This document shows, one piece after another, positions 10,949-22,606 of a stretch of DNA of 64,000 nt. Under the pieces are notes generated by a model. The model was not told the DNA's origin, did no database searches, and saw only the letters and a program-made list of their open reading frames with translations. The translations under genes were made by a program, and so were the position numbers. The stretch is from positions 42,988,348 through 43,052,347 of the forward strand of contig NC_085873.1 in NCBI RefSeq assembly GCF_034702125.1. Reading direction: 5' to 3'. Every line of letters begins with the position of its first letter. Positions within the stretch are counted from its first letter, which is position 1. This stretch comes from Engraulis encrasicolus. Its lineage: Eukaryota; Chordata; Actinopteri; Clupeiformes; Engraulidae.

Positions 10949-12420
10949 GTATGGGATCACACTTAGCACTAACCATAACATTTCTTTTTTTTTTTTTTTT
11001 TTTGAAGAGAAACATCCTTTATTCACAAGAGCTGGTGTCTGAGTACCTCACTCACTCACTCGGCCAATGGAAAGACAGGAGAAGAGGAAAAAAAATCAAA
11101 TAAAAATAACTTAAAAAAAAGAAACTTACATGTGTTTTAGTATTCCTCTCAGCTGACTTTGAACCCTGTGGTGAACCTAAACACTTTGGTTGAAAATTCC
11201 AAGAGCGAACAACAACATCAACAACAAAGAGTGCAATAAAAACGCACAAAATAGAAAGGATTTAAATATACAAAAACACATTTTCTGAAAAAAAAAAAAA
11301 ATTAAAAGAAAAGAAAAAAAAAAACAATAAAATGAATTATCAATGGGCCGATGTACATTCATATTAATTCACAAATTATGTTTCAATAAGAAAAGAAAGC
11401 AATAATAAAAAATAATAGAAATTTAAAAAATAAAAACCTCATCTCCACTCGGAGATGACTAAGTGCTGTCAGCATGGGTTTTCAACATAGAGTAACACTC
11501 CACTTGACGCCGGCGCCACACGCATGTCACTACAGCGCCACAACAGTGCCATGACACAGTCATAGATAAGTCACAAACACTATGTCCACGTCATACACAT
11601 TTTATGACTGTTGGCCTTAAGTGACATTCGGTTATGGCAAAGACATAATAGTCGCGACACCTACATAACGGTGCCATGACCCCGCCATGACACTGCAATG
11701 ACACGCACACGACACCGGCGTCAAGCCAAGTGCCACCCAACATGTCATTGCAGTGTCATAACAGGGTTGTGCGAGTTGCTAACAGAGTTAAGAGTGTATT
11801 ATGACACATGGGGTCTATAGGGGTTGCTGCCGGTTATTTTGTTTGTTTTCTCTTCTTTTTTTGTTCTGCCAAAAATAGATCTTCTTTCTTTATTTTTTTT
11901 CTACCATAGCATTTCGACACAAATGGATGGTATCTTAAAAATCCTTGTGGTAAGCCATGCAGGAGTGTGCTCAAAGTGCTACTATGGTGTCATTGTCATT
12001 GCGTTACACTGACAAACGTGCATCCTCAGAATGGCCATTGATGTTTGCTAAGTGTGGTGCACGGTGTGTGTGTGTGTGTGTGCAATCAAAGTGAACTGAA
12101 AAGGTCTTTACTCAGGACACCTTACCAAGGCTGCGAGAGTGCTAGTCTGAACAAGGAGGACGACACCCATAGACATTATTATGGCTGGATCACGAAATGG
12201 TGTACTTGTGCACTTCAGTGTTCATGTTTTAGTGTGTATGCCGTATTCTTTACGCACTAAAAAAACATAGTGCCCCAAGTGCAGAAGTGCAGCATCTGAG
12301 ACACAGACAGAATATGTCTATGATTACGCCTGTACAGAAGAAGAATGCCCCCTGGTGGGTGCCGGTGGCATGACATGGGTCTGGTCAGGAGAAGACCCAT
12401 ATCAAGTTGGACACTGGCGT
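10949..12420. repeat. A/T-rich intron with short inverted-repeat tract
   Basis: No exon found. Poly-T at about 10985-11003 and A-rich DNA to 11440. At about 11505-11735 the block CACTTGACGCCGGCG is mirrored imperfectly by CGGCGTCAAGCCAAGTG, and the stretch between is rich in CATGACAC and CACAAC repeats. This suggests a decayed TIR element. A short GT tract lies at 12063-12082. Confidence 0.4.
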
Positions 12421-13015
12421 TAGAGAGGGAGGGGAGGGGAGGGGAGGGGGGGAATAAGTGTCCCTGTACAGCACAGTGCGGTGGAGTTAATCACACGTGA
12501 CCAACATTGATGACATTAGATATCGACGACACACTCTCTAGTCACAGCCAGAGTAGTGAGGCTGAACCTGCTGCTGCATGGCAAGAGCATTGCAAAGCCC
12601 CTTTTTACTGAGCATTTAATCTTACCAGTAAGGTTTGCTTTTCACATTTCTTTTTTTCTTTTGAATTTTTTAAGGTGATCAGCTGCCTCACCAAAAGGCT
12701 CTGGGAGGGTATCATTGTTTGGGGTAACAAAAATGTGTATGGTACAAAAGGGGAAAAAAAACTAAAATCCTTAATTTTACACGTTGCTGCTGGGCTTTGT
12801 TTCTGTTTTTTTGTTTGTTTGTTTTGTAACTCTTATATCCCCTCCAAAACCTACACCCCTCCTTCAGCCCTAGTCACACCTGACAGCTTAAGACACTAGT
12901 ATTCAGCAAAAAAAAAGTCCAAACGTCAATCAGTCACAGTCATAAAAAAAAAACCCCCGCAACATCACCAGACAGCACATCATCCGTACAAGTGCACGCA
13001 TCACTAACTAGCTCA
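12421..13015. other. No exon recognised; short G-rich tract
   Basis: A (GGGGA)n-like tract lies near 12426-12451. The rest is AT-rich intronic sequence of the THAP/Kolobok-like relic with nothing I can name. Confidence 0.4.
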
Positions 13016-13283
13016 GGTGCTGTTTCCACGTAGCTGGATATTTTTATATGTGGATATTTTTTTCTCCTGGTTGCATTGGCTTTGCATTGGTTTTGGCCTT
13101 CCGTTTCCACGTAGCAGATATTTAAAATCCAAGTATAAAAAGCAGGAGAAAAAAAATATCCTGTTTAGGGGGCTGAAACGCATTTGTCACAATTATTTTT
13201 TTTTCACATGTTGCGTTTACACCTCAACAGGAGAAAAAAAAAACCCTGCTAAAAGAAATATCCTGCTACATGGAAACAGCACC
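13016..13283. mobile_element. MITE, GGTGCTGTTTCCACGTAG family (copy 2)
   Basis: 268 bp, beginning GGTGCTGTTTCCACGTAGC and ending GCTACATGGAAACAGCACC. The internal order of blocks is inverted relative to the copy at 7876. The flanking bases are TCA on both sides, which may be a 3-bp duplication of Harbinger type. No coding content. Confidence 0.78.
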
Positions 13284-15066
13284 TCAGTCAGATGGATCGA
13301 CTCCAGAGACTCCATGACTATGCTGTGACTACAAAATCCCCCCGGGAGCATAGCGGTCAACATGAGCACCCTTGTGAATAGATATGGACATTTTAGGCTG
13401 GTGACATGCAGGCTGCACTACAGGGTACGCATGCGCGTGGGCAGAGAGAATAGATAAGAGAGAGGTTCCGCTGGCCCATTGCTTCCGGGTTCTACTCCCC
13501 CTTTAGGCAGACCTAAGGACTGTTCTATTCATTGTAGGAGCATTATGACACGCCCCTTTAGGCAGACCGGAACCTGGTCACGTTAGGTGCCCGTAGAAAC
13601 CTGTTATGTTGGCATATCTCTATATACTTAAAGAATCTCTGGCGTGGGTGGGCACTTTTCGTGTATGAACACGTCCCCATGCGTAGGCTACTGACTCAGT
13701 CGGCTCCTCTGGCCTGCCCATGAGACCATGCAGTGTTTTCCCCTCCGAATGCTCCACCAATCACTGCCAGTCATTAGGCATATTGATTAGCCACTACATA
13801 CAGCGGCGGGTGGAGCAAACGTGGGGGAAAACAAGTAGCCTAATTTCACGGGCGGGCCCAGAGTTGCCCACTGGGTCAATTTGTCAAATTTGTGCGCGGC
13901 ACGTACGGTGCATTATTCACAGCACCGCGCGGGGCGATCTCCAGAACTTCCATTTTGAGATTGGGACGCGGTACAGTCAAACCATGATGGAAGATATATA
14001 TGTAAATGAGAGGCCCTTTGGCTATCTGCCTCCTTCATGACACCGCCAGTATCCTACGTTGTGCTGTGATCCTTCCAAAAGCAAGTACTGGTTGTGCACT
14101 CGGCCACACAGGGTTGTGTGCGTTATTTAAAACCTTTAAGAGTGTGGGTTCTTCTTGAACATTTCTATAAAAAGAATGTGTTCTATAACAATGCAAAATT
14201 CTAAAATTCCGAATTTTATTGTATGGTGCCCAGAACTTTCACTGCCCGAACATTCCCGTCACAGCGGTGTGACAGTAGTCACAGTACACTCTTAAAGGGG
14301 TCACAGCAAGCATGTCCTGTTCCTCATTTGCTTTGCATACTGGTGTCCAGTCAGTCATCCTATTAAGTTGTGCATGGGATTGTGCGCATTGATTGATCTA
14401 CATGACAAGTGTCTAGGTTTTTTTTTCAACTCTTTTTCAAACACAAACTCCACCCCTACCCAAAATAAAAGCACAACGCTGAACGAATCTATTGTGTCTA
14501 GATGAAAAGGTAATGGAGAGCTGTGTTGAGAGGATGGTCAACATCACTTCTGTTGTTTGTGCTTGCAGTATAAAGTATACAGTATGTTTGTGAATGTGAC
14601 CAATCTGTGTATGCGTGGAGCGGTACTCTCACAGGCATAAACTCCTGTATAGGGGACTGAATGAACTCAAGGGACATTGGTTTGTTGATGACTGGGTGTG
14701 CGTTTCAATATGCAACCCCGCCTCCTCCACCTGTGCCCGCGGCCCCGTACCAGGAAGTAATATGTCACGATGACATCAATGACAACAGCATTATATTTCA
14801 ATATCTTGCAAAAGCTCAATTGTAAAGTCTTTTTCTCATTTGCAATTGGGATCACTTTATTGTTTTCTCCACGGAGGAGGGGCCAGGAGGTGGGGCGAGG
14901 CCACAAGCACAAGCGGAGGAAGCAAGGCCGCACACCGGAACGCACCCCTGCTCTCCTTTATAAGTATCCAAAACCTCCCCCACAGACCTTTAAAATGGTC
15001 CTTAAAGGGATGGCACTTTTTCGTGCCCACCTCCACAAAGGAGAGACAGGTGAAGAAGGCATTACT
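13284..15066. repeat. Intronic stretch with small TTTAAGAGTGT element
   Basis: No exon recognised. At 14129-14302 the ends CCTTTAAGAGTGT and ACACTCTTAAAGGGG form an inverted repeat around about 150 bp, probably a small TTAA-type MITE. The rest is unassigned intronic sequence. Confidence 0.4.
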
Positions 15067-15385
15067 TAAAAAAAAAAAAAAAAAAAAAAAAAATAATAAT
15101 AACTTGAAAACAAAATATTCCTGTTATGCTGTTACTTTGTACCAGTACCCTAATGATGTCTGTGCTAAGAGGATGACCACATCGACAGTCAGTTCCGATT
15201 AAATAGTCGTCCAAAGATGAACTACTGAGAAATGAAAACACAAAGAAACAAAATCTATGATATATCATCAAGTGCCAAGTGGGATAAGGAGAAGAAGATG
15301 AGAAGAGTGACGTCTCCGCATGAGATGTGGTTGCTATGACGACCGGGAGTAGAGGTGGGGATGCGTTGCGGCGGGGCACTTCCTG

Positions 15386-15445
<60 letters not shown>
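15067..15445. repeat. Poly-A and (TG)n microsatellites
   Basis: An A run spans 15067-15092. A pure TG dinucleotide array of about 57 bp spans 15389-15445. No gene lies between them. Confidence 0.85.
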
Positions 15446-15447
<2 letters not shown>

Positions 15448-15506
15448 TGTTGCCCCTCGCTGGAGCTGAGGAGTGGAGCACTGGGAGAAAGGAGAAATAA
15501 AGAGCC

Positions 15507-15760
15507 GGAATAGGAGAGGAGAGGGGAGGAGAGAAGAGAAGAGGAGAGGAGAGGAGAGGAGAGGAGGGGAGGGGAGAGGAGAGGAGAGGAGAGAAGAGGA
15601 GAGGAGAGGAGAGGAGAGGAGGGGAGAGGAGAGGAGAGGAGAGGAGGGGAGGGGAGAGGAGAGGGGTAGAGGGGAGAGCAGACAACAGGAGGGGAGAGGA
15701 GAGAAGAGGAGGGAGGAGAAGAGAGGAGAGGGGAGGGGAGGGGAGGGGAGGAGAAGATCA
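15507..15760 (+). repeat. Purine-only GAGGA/GAGAGGAG minisatellite
   Basis: About 250 bp of almost pure purines on the plus strand, built from GGAGA and GGGGA units with few interruptions. Mirror-symmetric purine tracts of this kind can form triplex DNA. The long serine/leucine/proline frames on the opposite strand are translations of this simple repeat and not genes. It lies immediately 3' of the AKT fragment in the AKT reading direction. Confidence 0.88.
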
Positions 15761-15854
15761 TGATGGAAGTGCAGAAGCTGGAGACACTGATTAAGATGAT
15801 GGTCAGAGCAGATATTGGATATGAGAGGAAGGACAGGAGAAAGAAAGACAGACA

Positions 15855-16589
15855 TCAGATCTCCGCCCCGTAGAAGCGAGATCGCTCCTCTGTGAACACT
15901 CGCTCCCTGGACAGGTGGAAGAAGAGCTCTCCACCGTTGGCATACTCCATGACAAAACACAATCGATCGTGTGTCTGGAAGGAGTACTTGAGTCCCGTGA
16001 GGAATGGATGCTTGGAGCTCTGCAGAACCCGGTTCTCCGTCAGCGTGTGGGCGACCTCATCTTTGGCCACGATGACTTCCTTCTTCAGGATCTTCATGGC
16101 GTAGTATTTCCCGGTGGCCTTCTCATTCACCAGAATTACCTTCCCAAACGTACCCTTGCCCAGCAGCTTGAGGTATTCAAAGTTGTGCATAGTCACTCTG
16201 TGACGGGGTTTGGAGGGGCAGACGTCCACATCGAAGGGGTCTGGGGACGAGTCTCTCCTCTCCTCCTCCTGCCTCTGGAGGCTGTCTGCCACCGCCTGGA
16301 TGGCCTTGGTCCACTCCTCCCTCTCCGTCCGCTCGATGACGCTGGTCCACTGGAGGCAGCGGATGATGAAGGTGTTGGACTTCGGCCTCTCCGTCTTCAT
16401 CAGCTGACACTCTGGGGCCACAGAGAAGTTGTTGAGCGGCGTCTCCAGCTGATCCACGTCCTGCGGTCGCTCCTTGTAGCCGATAAACGTCCCGTCGCTC
16501 TTCAGCAGGAAGTACCTGGGCCTCCACGTCTTAATGTACTCTCCTCTCTTATGGAGCCAGCCCTCCTTCACGATGACCACCTCCCCCAT
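15855..16589 (-). pseudogene. akt1-like: AKT (protein kinase B) retrocopy-like fragment, PH domain plus kinase N-lobe
   Basis: 244 codons without a stop. Residues about 1-105 are a pleckstrin-homology domain ([20 protein letters not shown]; the arginines of the phosphoinositide pocket are present). About 130-244 is the start of the kinase domain: glycine loop [11 protein letters not shown] lysine in YYAMKILKK, hinge [11 protein letters not shown], ending FYGAEI before TGA. The catalytic and DFG loops, activation threonine and hydrophobic tail are missing, so it cannot be an active kinase. Vertebrate AKT genes split this region with several introns; here it is continuous, so it derives from spliced RNA or has lost its introns. 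Seven residues are missing after VIERT and one extra residue lies after NFSVA, compared with AKT1. The start context GCCACCATGG is strong. The sequence is closest to AKT1 by memory. No poly-A tail is visible. Confidence 0.82.
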
Positions 16590-16639
16590 GGTGGCCCCTC
16601 AGCTCCGCTCCTTCCTCGGCCCTGAGTCTGGATGCTTAC

Positions 16640-16640
<1 letters not shown>

Positions 16641-16675
<35 letters not shown>

Positions 16676-16701
16676 GTGTGTACGTGTGTAAGTGTGTGTG
16701 T
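16641..16701 (+). repeat. (TG)n microsatellite upstream of AKT fragment
   Basis: A TG array broken by a few A substitutions, about 50 bp upstream of the AKT start codon in the AKT direction. With the purine tract on the other side, the fragment is bracketed by simple repeats. Confidence 0.85.
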
Positions 16702-16990
16702 GCGCGCGCCTGGGGAATGGGGCAGGGAGTGTGGCGCTCGCTGCAGCCGGCAACTTTCGTCTTCTTTTACAATGACTGTCTTCAAAGTCACATCTTCCAC
16801 TCGCACAGGGGGCAACCATCCGGCTGAAAACGATTGCCTCAATTTCAAAGCAGGAGACCAACTCAACCATAACATTTCTATGCATTTTGTATAGCACAAA
16901 TGTCCTACTGTTGTTCAAGACTGTAATATTGTCATCCAAAGAGCAGAATTGTCATAGAACTGTGGTAATGAATGATTATTTCACTTGTAG

Positions 16991-17152
16991 GTATTCAAAG
17001 CATTGAACCTCAGATCCATTGGGTATACAACTTTCAGAAGACATGCACAGACATTATTATTCACAAGTGGCATCAATTTCAGGAGGAACAGTGGAAGGAT
17101 CTCAGCCAACACAAAGTCAAACTTGGTGGCGATATGAGGGCAGACAGTCCAG
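16991..17152 (+). pseudogene. Transposase relic exon ending GGDMRADSPG, frameshifted
   Basis: Acceptor CACTTGTAG and donor GTAAGC. The first half reads in one frame as VFKALNLRSIGYTTFRRHAQ and the second half in another as HKWHQFQEEQWKDLSQ, then LGGDMRADSPG. Both halves match the expected order of the family, so one small indel lies near 17050. The GGDMRADSPG block probably includes the first catalytic aspartate region of the transposase. Confidence 0.68.
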
Positions 17153-17259
17153 GTAAGCCTACTTATTGATTCACAGTTGCTACGTGTACATGATGCTTTT
17201 GAATCGGATCTAATAGATCGGATTTAAGTAGATCGGATTAAGAGTTATTTTGCGACGTG

Positions 17260-20208
17260 CAGGGATTAAAGTTTTCCGTCGCTACGACGGATTTCCGTCA
17301 ACTGGATGTTCGTTTGGACGGATTTCCGTCCGTATAATTTATGTCAATTAATTCACAATTTTTACTTTCCAACTGAACACAAATCGAGAGCACTCCTGGT
17401 CATGAGAAGGTGACAAGAGGTGTTTGGTGTACGGATTTAGTTATACACTCCACCACTGGTGTGATAGGCCTACAACAGATTCACTCATCAGTAGTTTTGA
17501 GCCATCCCCGTTCTTCCAAAAAAAAAAAAAAAAAGAAGTACAGCACGAGCGGTGAACAATTCGGTGGCGGTGCAGCGCGAGAGACTAAAAAAAATAAAAA
17601 TAGCCAACATTGTTGCTGATGGCAGAAAATAAAATAAGTGTAATACTATGTCTTTAAAGTGCAATGACAATCGTTAAACGAGTTGGACTGAGATTCCAAT
17701 ATGGGCTAATAATGCATATGCATGGAATGCATAGCTGGAAGAAGGTAGGACACGTTTCCATTATCGTTGCACCTGCCGGGGCAGATTGTTAGAAAAAAAG
17801 AATAGTTTACTTAGACTGCGCATGATGTCTTTTTCATGAAGGGTTTGCATTTTAAGCATTGTGGCTTTTACTAACATTATTCATAGCCCCAATGGGACGG
17901 CTATCATTGGCAGCTAGCTAGGATACCACGCGTTTCATCCTCAAAGTTTAGCGCGTTTGACTGGCTGCGTAAAAGGGCTATGATAGAACTAGCTCTAGTT
18001 GTCTTTCTGACAACGGATACTTTACTGTCTCATCTGTAATCATAGCAGATTAACTTTGTTGTTGCCGATATATATTCAATCTCAGAGGACCTCACCTGGG
18101 ACACAAACACACAGTGCATTGTAAAAAAAAGCCAGCAACGTCTGTACCACCTCAGACGATTGAGGAAGTTTGGGATGAGACCCAAGATCCTGAGGTCGTT
18201 TTACAGAGGCACCATCGAGAGCATTCTGACTGGGACCATTACTGCATGGTATGGGAACTGCTCTCAAGCTAACAGGAGAGCTCTACAGAGGGTTGTGCGT
18301 ACAGCTCAGAATATATGCGGCTGTGACTTACCCTCCATACTGGAGCTATTTGAGGGAAGGAGCATCAGGAAGGCAAAGAAAATCTTGGCTGATCCTAGTC
18401 ACCCCAACCATGGACTGTTTACTATGTTACCATCTGGGAAACGGTACAGAAGCCTGAAATCTCATACTACCAGACTCCAAAGTAGTTTCTTCCACCAAGC
18501 AATAAGATTACTGAATTCATGCTGAAGACAACAAGGCACTTTCTTTGCACTTTTTTCCACCCCCCCTCTTTTTTTTTATTTTTGTTTTTAAAATCTTTTT
18601 GAGGACACAAGAAAAACACAACAATTTTTACTCTTTATAGGCTTCAAACCTATAATAAGACGTAATAAACTAATCTTGAATCTTGAATCTTGAATCTTGA
18701 AGAAATACGTTAAACATGGGTTGCATTTTACAGGAGTCACTGTTGCTATCCCAGGCAGAGCCAATATTTTATGCCACGTATTGTTCTTGGAAGCAGTGAC
18801 CTGATGGGTGGACTCATATGGTCGATAAATGCCGTTTCGATGTTTGTTTCACTTTCAAGGCTTGTTGTAGGTTATTGTTTGATGCTATTTTTGCTAACTG
18901 GAATAGTGTGCAGCAACAGTTGTGTGTGCGTGCTTGTTTTTGAGTGGCTCAACGTCTGTGTCCATCTTCTCGGACTATGCGTTTCGTTTGAGTTCAGTTA
19001 TTTGCGCACTGCGCACAGGGCTGATGGGTGGGCGATTTGCCTTGATTCGAGTGGAAAGTTGCGCGACAAGCTTGGGAAAGTGTGTTACTTTTGTTAAACG
19101 ATAGACGTCTGGCTGTGACTGTGTCGTGTCTGCGTGCGTCGTGTCAGCTTGTATGAGAGAACACGAGTGCGTGCAGGAATTGGGGACGTTTTTTTTTATA
19201 TCAATGGTAAGCGTGTGCCTGGCACCGCACATCGAGAGGCAAAAAAGTAGCCATAGGTTTTCAAAACGGTAGAACACAGAGGCAGACTACCGTCCGCACC
19301 CTGTTTGTAAACGTCAACAAGTTGTTCGTAACAGGATGAATAGTGAAAAAGGGTGAAAAACATACAAATAACCAACAACTAGTTTTCTCCCTCTGATTGC
19401 TATGACCAGACAGTGCATTGTTTTTTAAATGTAAGAAATACAACTGCAAGCAATGCGCACCAGTGCTTTCACCAGAACAGTGTTTGCCCATTCTGATGTG
19501 AAAGACAAAATATACCGGTAGCCTGCTACTACTACAACAACAACAAAAACCATAATGGGATCACTGTATCAACTCATTGCAATTCCAAGTCAATAATTCT
19601 GTGAGATCAGCTACCATTTTGAAGCAAAACTCATTGTGAATCCATTCTGCATAATGTTGTGAACAATTCATAAATAATGGGTAGAAATAAGAGGAAATAA
19701 CCAAAACATGCCCCAAATTGCAGTTCAGTGCAATCTGGTGGCCTAGGCCTGCCCCCTCTCCCTCTTTCCATTTTTTTTGTATTTAGGAATTGGCATCTGT
19801 AAGCATAGCATTGTAGGCCTACATCTGATTGAGCACATCTGATTTAGTACCTATAGGTACATTCATATTGAGTGTATACAGACCTACTTAGTGTATAATG
19901 AATATTCATTGTTAATGTGAAGTGTAAAGTTTTATGTTGGTTGAAGCTCTGATTTTGTGGCAGTTTTTGGTATTACTAGCACCCTCAAGACATAGGCCTA
20001 TTCTGCTCTAGGCGACTGCCCTGTCTGCCTATGTCTAGCGCTGGCTCTGAGCCTCTGACACCATTCCTTGCGTAAAACCAGTGTATATTTCGTTACGAGG
20101 GCAGAGCCTGGCTACATTGGTTTTCGTAGGGTTACGGAGTGATACTCGATCGGGTACCTAACCGGTAAAAAAGTTCAGTCAGATGACTTTTTTTTGCTTT
20201 AATCCCTG
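17260..20208. mobile_element. Element with CAGGGATTAAAGT ends (copy A)
   Basis: The left end CAGGGATTAAAGTT is mirrored by CTTTAATCCCTG at 20197-20208. It is flanked by a perfect 6-bp duplication, GACGTG (17254-17259 and 20209-20214). A second element with the same ends and the same GTTCAG...TTTTTT-CTTTAATCCCTG right border is at 49078-51201. It contains a LINE fragment. No transposase is visible, so it is non-autonomous. Confidence 0.72.
18060..18702 (+). mobile_element. LINE 3' fragment (L2/Rex-type reverse transcriptase C-terminus)
   Basis: An open frame running through 18525 encodes the region after the polymerase palm: SQQRLYHLRRLRKFGM, FYRGTIESILTG, ALQRVVRTAQNICG, then PSGKRYRSLKSHTTRLQSS and a stop. 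These are characteristic of fish CR1/L2-superfamily LINEs. After the stop comes about 180 bp of 3' UTR ending in tandem AATCTTG repeats (about 18672-18702), the simple-repeat tail used for priming. It is 5'-truncated, as most LINE copies are. It is nested in the CAGGGATTAAAGT element. Confidence 0.8.
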
Positions 20209-21675
20209 GACGTGTATACATGGCAATTTCACTTAAATGCGATTAAACGTCTGGGGAAAATAAAGCATTGCGATTGGACTGAGGACGCACGTGCTGAGCG
20301 AGCCAAATAGAGTTCTTCAGTAACGCGGAAGCATGTAGTAGATTGTAGTCTTTCATGTTAGCATTTAACGACTTCCTGGTTCCTATCGGCTTCCGGCTTC
20401 CATTGGGAATGAATAGGGGGCAGTTTCAAATAAGCTCCGAGTGCAAGCACGCGCTTAGCGAACCCCCGCAAACTGTCGAGGGTGTTAAAAATAGGCTGTA
20501 GGTATGACATGGTTGATCATTTTGTGTCAAACTTCGACATAAATACGATGTTGCGTCCATATGCTAAACCCGGAAACTTTTGGCGACTACAGAAGCGGCG
20601 CCGGCATGTACGTGCGGAAGGTTGTACCCATGGCAACCAAAGGAAAGTATGTAGTTCGGAAGTTTTAATGATCAGAAAGGGGTTAGCAATATTGAATTAA
20701 AATCGTCATGATTTAACATGTGAATACACCAACATGATGATACGATCCGTTCCACTAATGAGAAAGGGATGCGGGGACACGCTAATGTTCGTTGTTGGCG
20801 TGCAACTTATATTTTTGCCAAACCTGAATCTCTATGGCGTTTTGCAATGTAAAAAATCGCCATGGAACCGGTAGTCCAAACGCCGCATACAAGTTGACGT
20901 CAACGCTGAAGAGCTCTATAAGGCGTGGGGGTGTGGTCGCCAAACCTCCGGGGAACTACTGGGACACAAGCTTATCTTCAGCCCGAAAATGAATTCCCTC
21001 AGTGGACTCAAGGCTGGTAAAATCCCCTTTGGGTCTGGTTCTTTCAAATGCTAGTTAGCACCCTCCTAGCTTAGAAAAACGAACTGGTGAAAGGGTGATG
21101 TGGAGTAACTTTGTTGTGCTTAATTACTTCGTGGGGCACTTTTACATCAATATATGGAAGCCACAACATTTATAGTCGCTTAGGGACTTTAAATTAAGGA
21201 AAACTCTCATGTGAAAATCAACAGGAAGTGCCGCCATCTTTTTCTCACTGACAAAGAGCACGGGCTCTTGGCGCCATCGTGTGGTCAACGAGCATGCGTG
21301 GAACGACCGGATTTATTGTAATTCTGATTAAAAGGTTACATGACAGAGGAACGTGTTTAATCGGATTCAAAAGAGGAATAAACCACCCACTTTAATCGGA
21401 CTTAAGTTTAAATCGGAATAAACTTAAATCCTGTTCGGTAAGTGTTTACATGATGTTTTTAAAGTGGAATTAAGTTTTAATGAGATTTAAAGTGAGTTAA
21501 ATCGGATTTAAATGCCTCATGTAAACGTACCAATTGTAGGCCTACATAGCTTTAATAGTCCCTCAAAAGTACTACACTCGTACTACCACAGTACTACACT
21601 GCCAGCAAAATTATAACAGAGGTTATGTCTTAATGCTCAAAATCAGTGTGCTCATGACATTGATTGTGTATGCAG

Positions 21676-22071
21676 CTACTCGCAGATGAATCTGGAGAAC
21701 AACAACATTATTGATGTGCAGCTTGTTCAGGTGAGTAGATGGTAGGCTATTAGCACAGCTATGTTCCAACCAGCAAGTGTGTTTTTCATATCCAGTCTAA
21801 TCAAACAGACTGAAAAGTAGAAACATTATTTTGTGATGTAGACATTCTAGGATTCATACACTCATCATGCTTTGATTTTCATTCCACAAGAGCAATGAGG
21901 TTGGAGGTAGCAGCAATATGGAGAAGGAGGGTCTGAGAAGAAGCCTGGAGTTGCTTGACTCAAAGGGTGTGGCAGTGGACTACATTGTAACTGACCGGCA
22001 CCCTCAAATACAGAAATACCTGCGTGATCGTGATATCCAGCATTTCTATGACGTCTGGCACTTTGAAAAAG
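21676..22071 (+). pseudogene. Transposase relic exons with DDE-region blocks
   Basis: A short exon (21676-21730) reads MNLENNNIIDVQLVQ before donor GTGAGTAG. The next (21891-22071, after CACAAG) reads SNEVGGSSNMEKEGLRRSLE, then VDYIVTDRHPQIQKYLRDRD and FYDVWHFEKG, splitting a glycine codon at the donor. VTDRH with its aspartate and the following DVWH block are the most recognisable parts of this transposase type and probably carry catalytic residues. The first exon seems shortened at its 5' side. Confidence 0.72.
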
Positions 22072-22255
22072 GTGATGTTTGTCTTTTAACTTGATTTGAG
22101 CAATAACTGTTAAGGGTAACACTTAAGGGATGGGATGCCCAACAAAATAAATATTCAAGATATTTATACAAACCATTTTGCAAGGACATCCAGGTGTACA
22201 CCAAAAATAATTCTCTCAAAACTTTTCTTTGTCATTTTCTTTTCTTTTTCACCAG

Positions 22256-22504
22256 GTCTATCTAAGAAACTTGACAAACTGTCCAAAGACAAAGAATGCA
22301 AACTTCTAAAAAAGTGGCGGTGGAGCATCGGGAACCATGCTTACTGGGCAGCAACATCCTCTTCCACAGGCCCTGAAAAACTGGCTAAATGGACCTCGAT
22401 TTTAAACCACATACAAAATAGGCACACCCATGATGACCCCACCTTTCCCAAATGTATGCACCCTACGCTGCCTCAAAAAAGATAAAAAAAATGGTTTAAG
22501 CCAG
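22256..22504 (+). pseudogene. Transposase relic, basic exon with stop
   Basis: Pyrimidine-rich acceptor TTTTTCACCAG. It continues the previous exon in phase: LSKKLDKLSKDKECKLLKKW, then HAYWAATSSS and FPKCMHP. An A-rich slip brings a TAA at 22483-22485, just before the expected WFKPG at the donor GTATGT. The stop is best explained by an indel in the A run. Confidence 0.7.
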
Positions 22505-22606
22505 GTATGTAGTCCAAGAGCTCCTCACTGCACTCCACTATACTTTTACTGTCAATTTGGTTTGTTTTCCGTTTATGTCGTACAATTAACAAAAATCTGT
22601 TGGTAG

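Larger units (their letters stand above)
17179..21531. mobile_element. Outer element of a three-level nest
   Basis: The left end GCTACGTGTACATGATGC and the right end GCCTCATGTAAACGTACC are imperfect inverted repeats. Next to both ends lie repeated ATCGGATTTAA-type blocks. The element sits in an intron of the THAP/Kolobok-like relic and has been split by the element at 17260-20208. No protein was recognised. The target duplication is not resolved. Confidence 0.5.

Noticed and set aside
13720..14040. 106-codon plus-strand frame in the AKT-containing intron
   Set aside because: No domain, no splice context and no family similarity that I recognise; probably chance in GC-richer DNA.
15062..15960. 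Long minus-strand frames of 168-208 codons rich in serine, leucine and proline
   Set aside because: They are translations of the GAGGA purine tract and the TG array. Several frames are open at once, which is expected for simple repeats and not for genes.
15915..16625. 236-codon plus-strand frame opposite the AKT fragment
   Set aside because: It is the shadow of the GC-rich AKT coding strand. It has no domain and ends with the AKT similarity.
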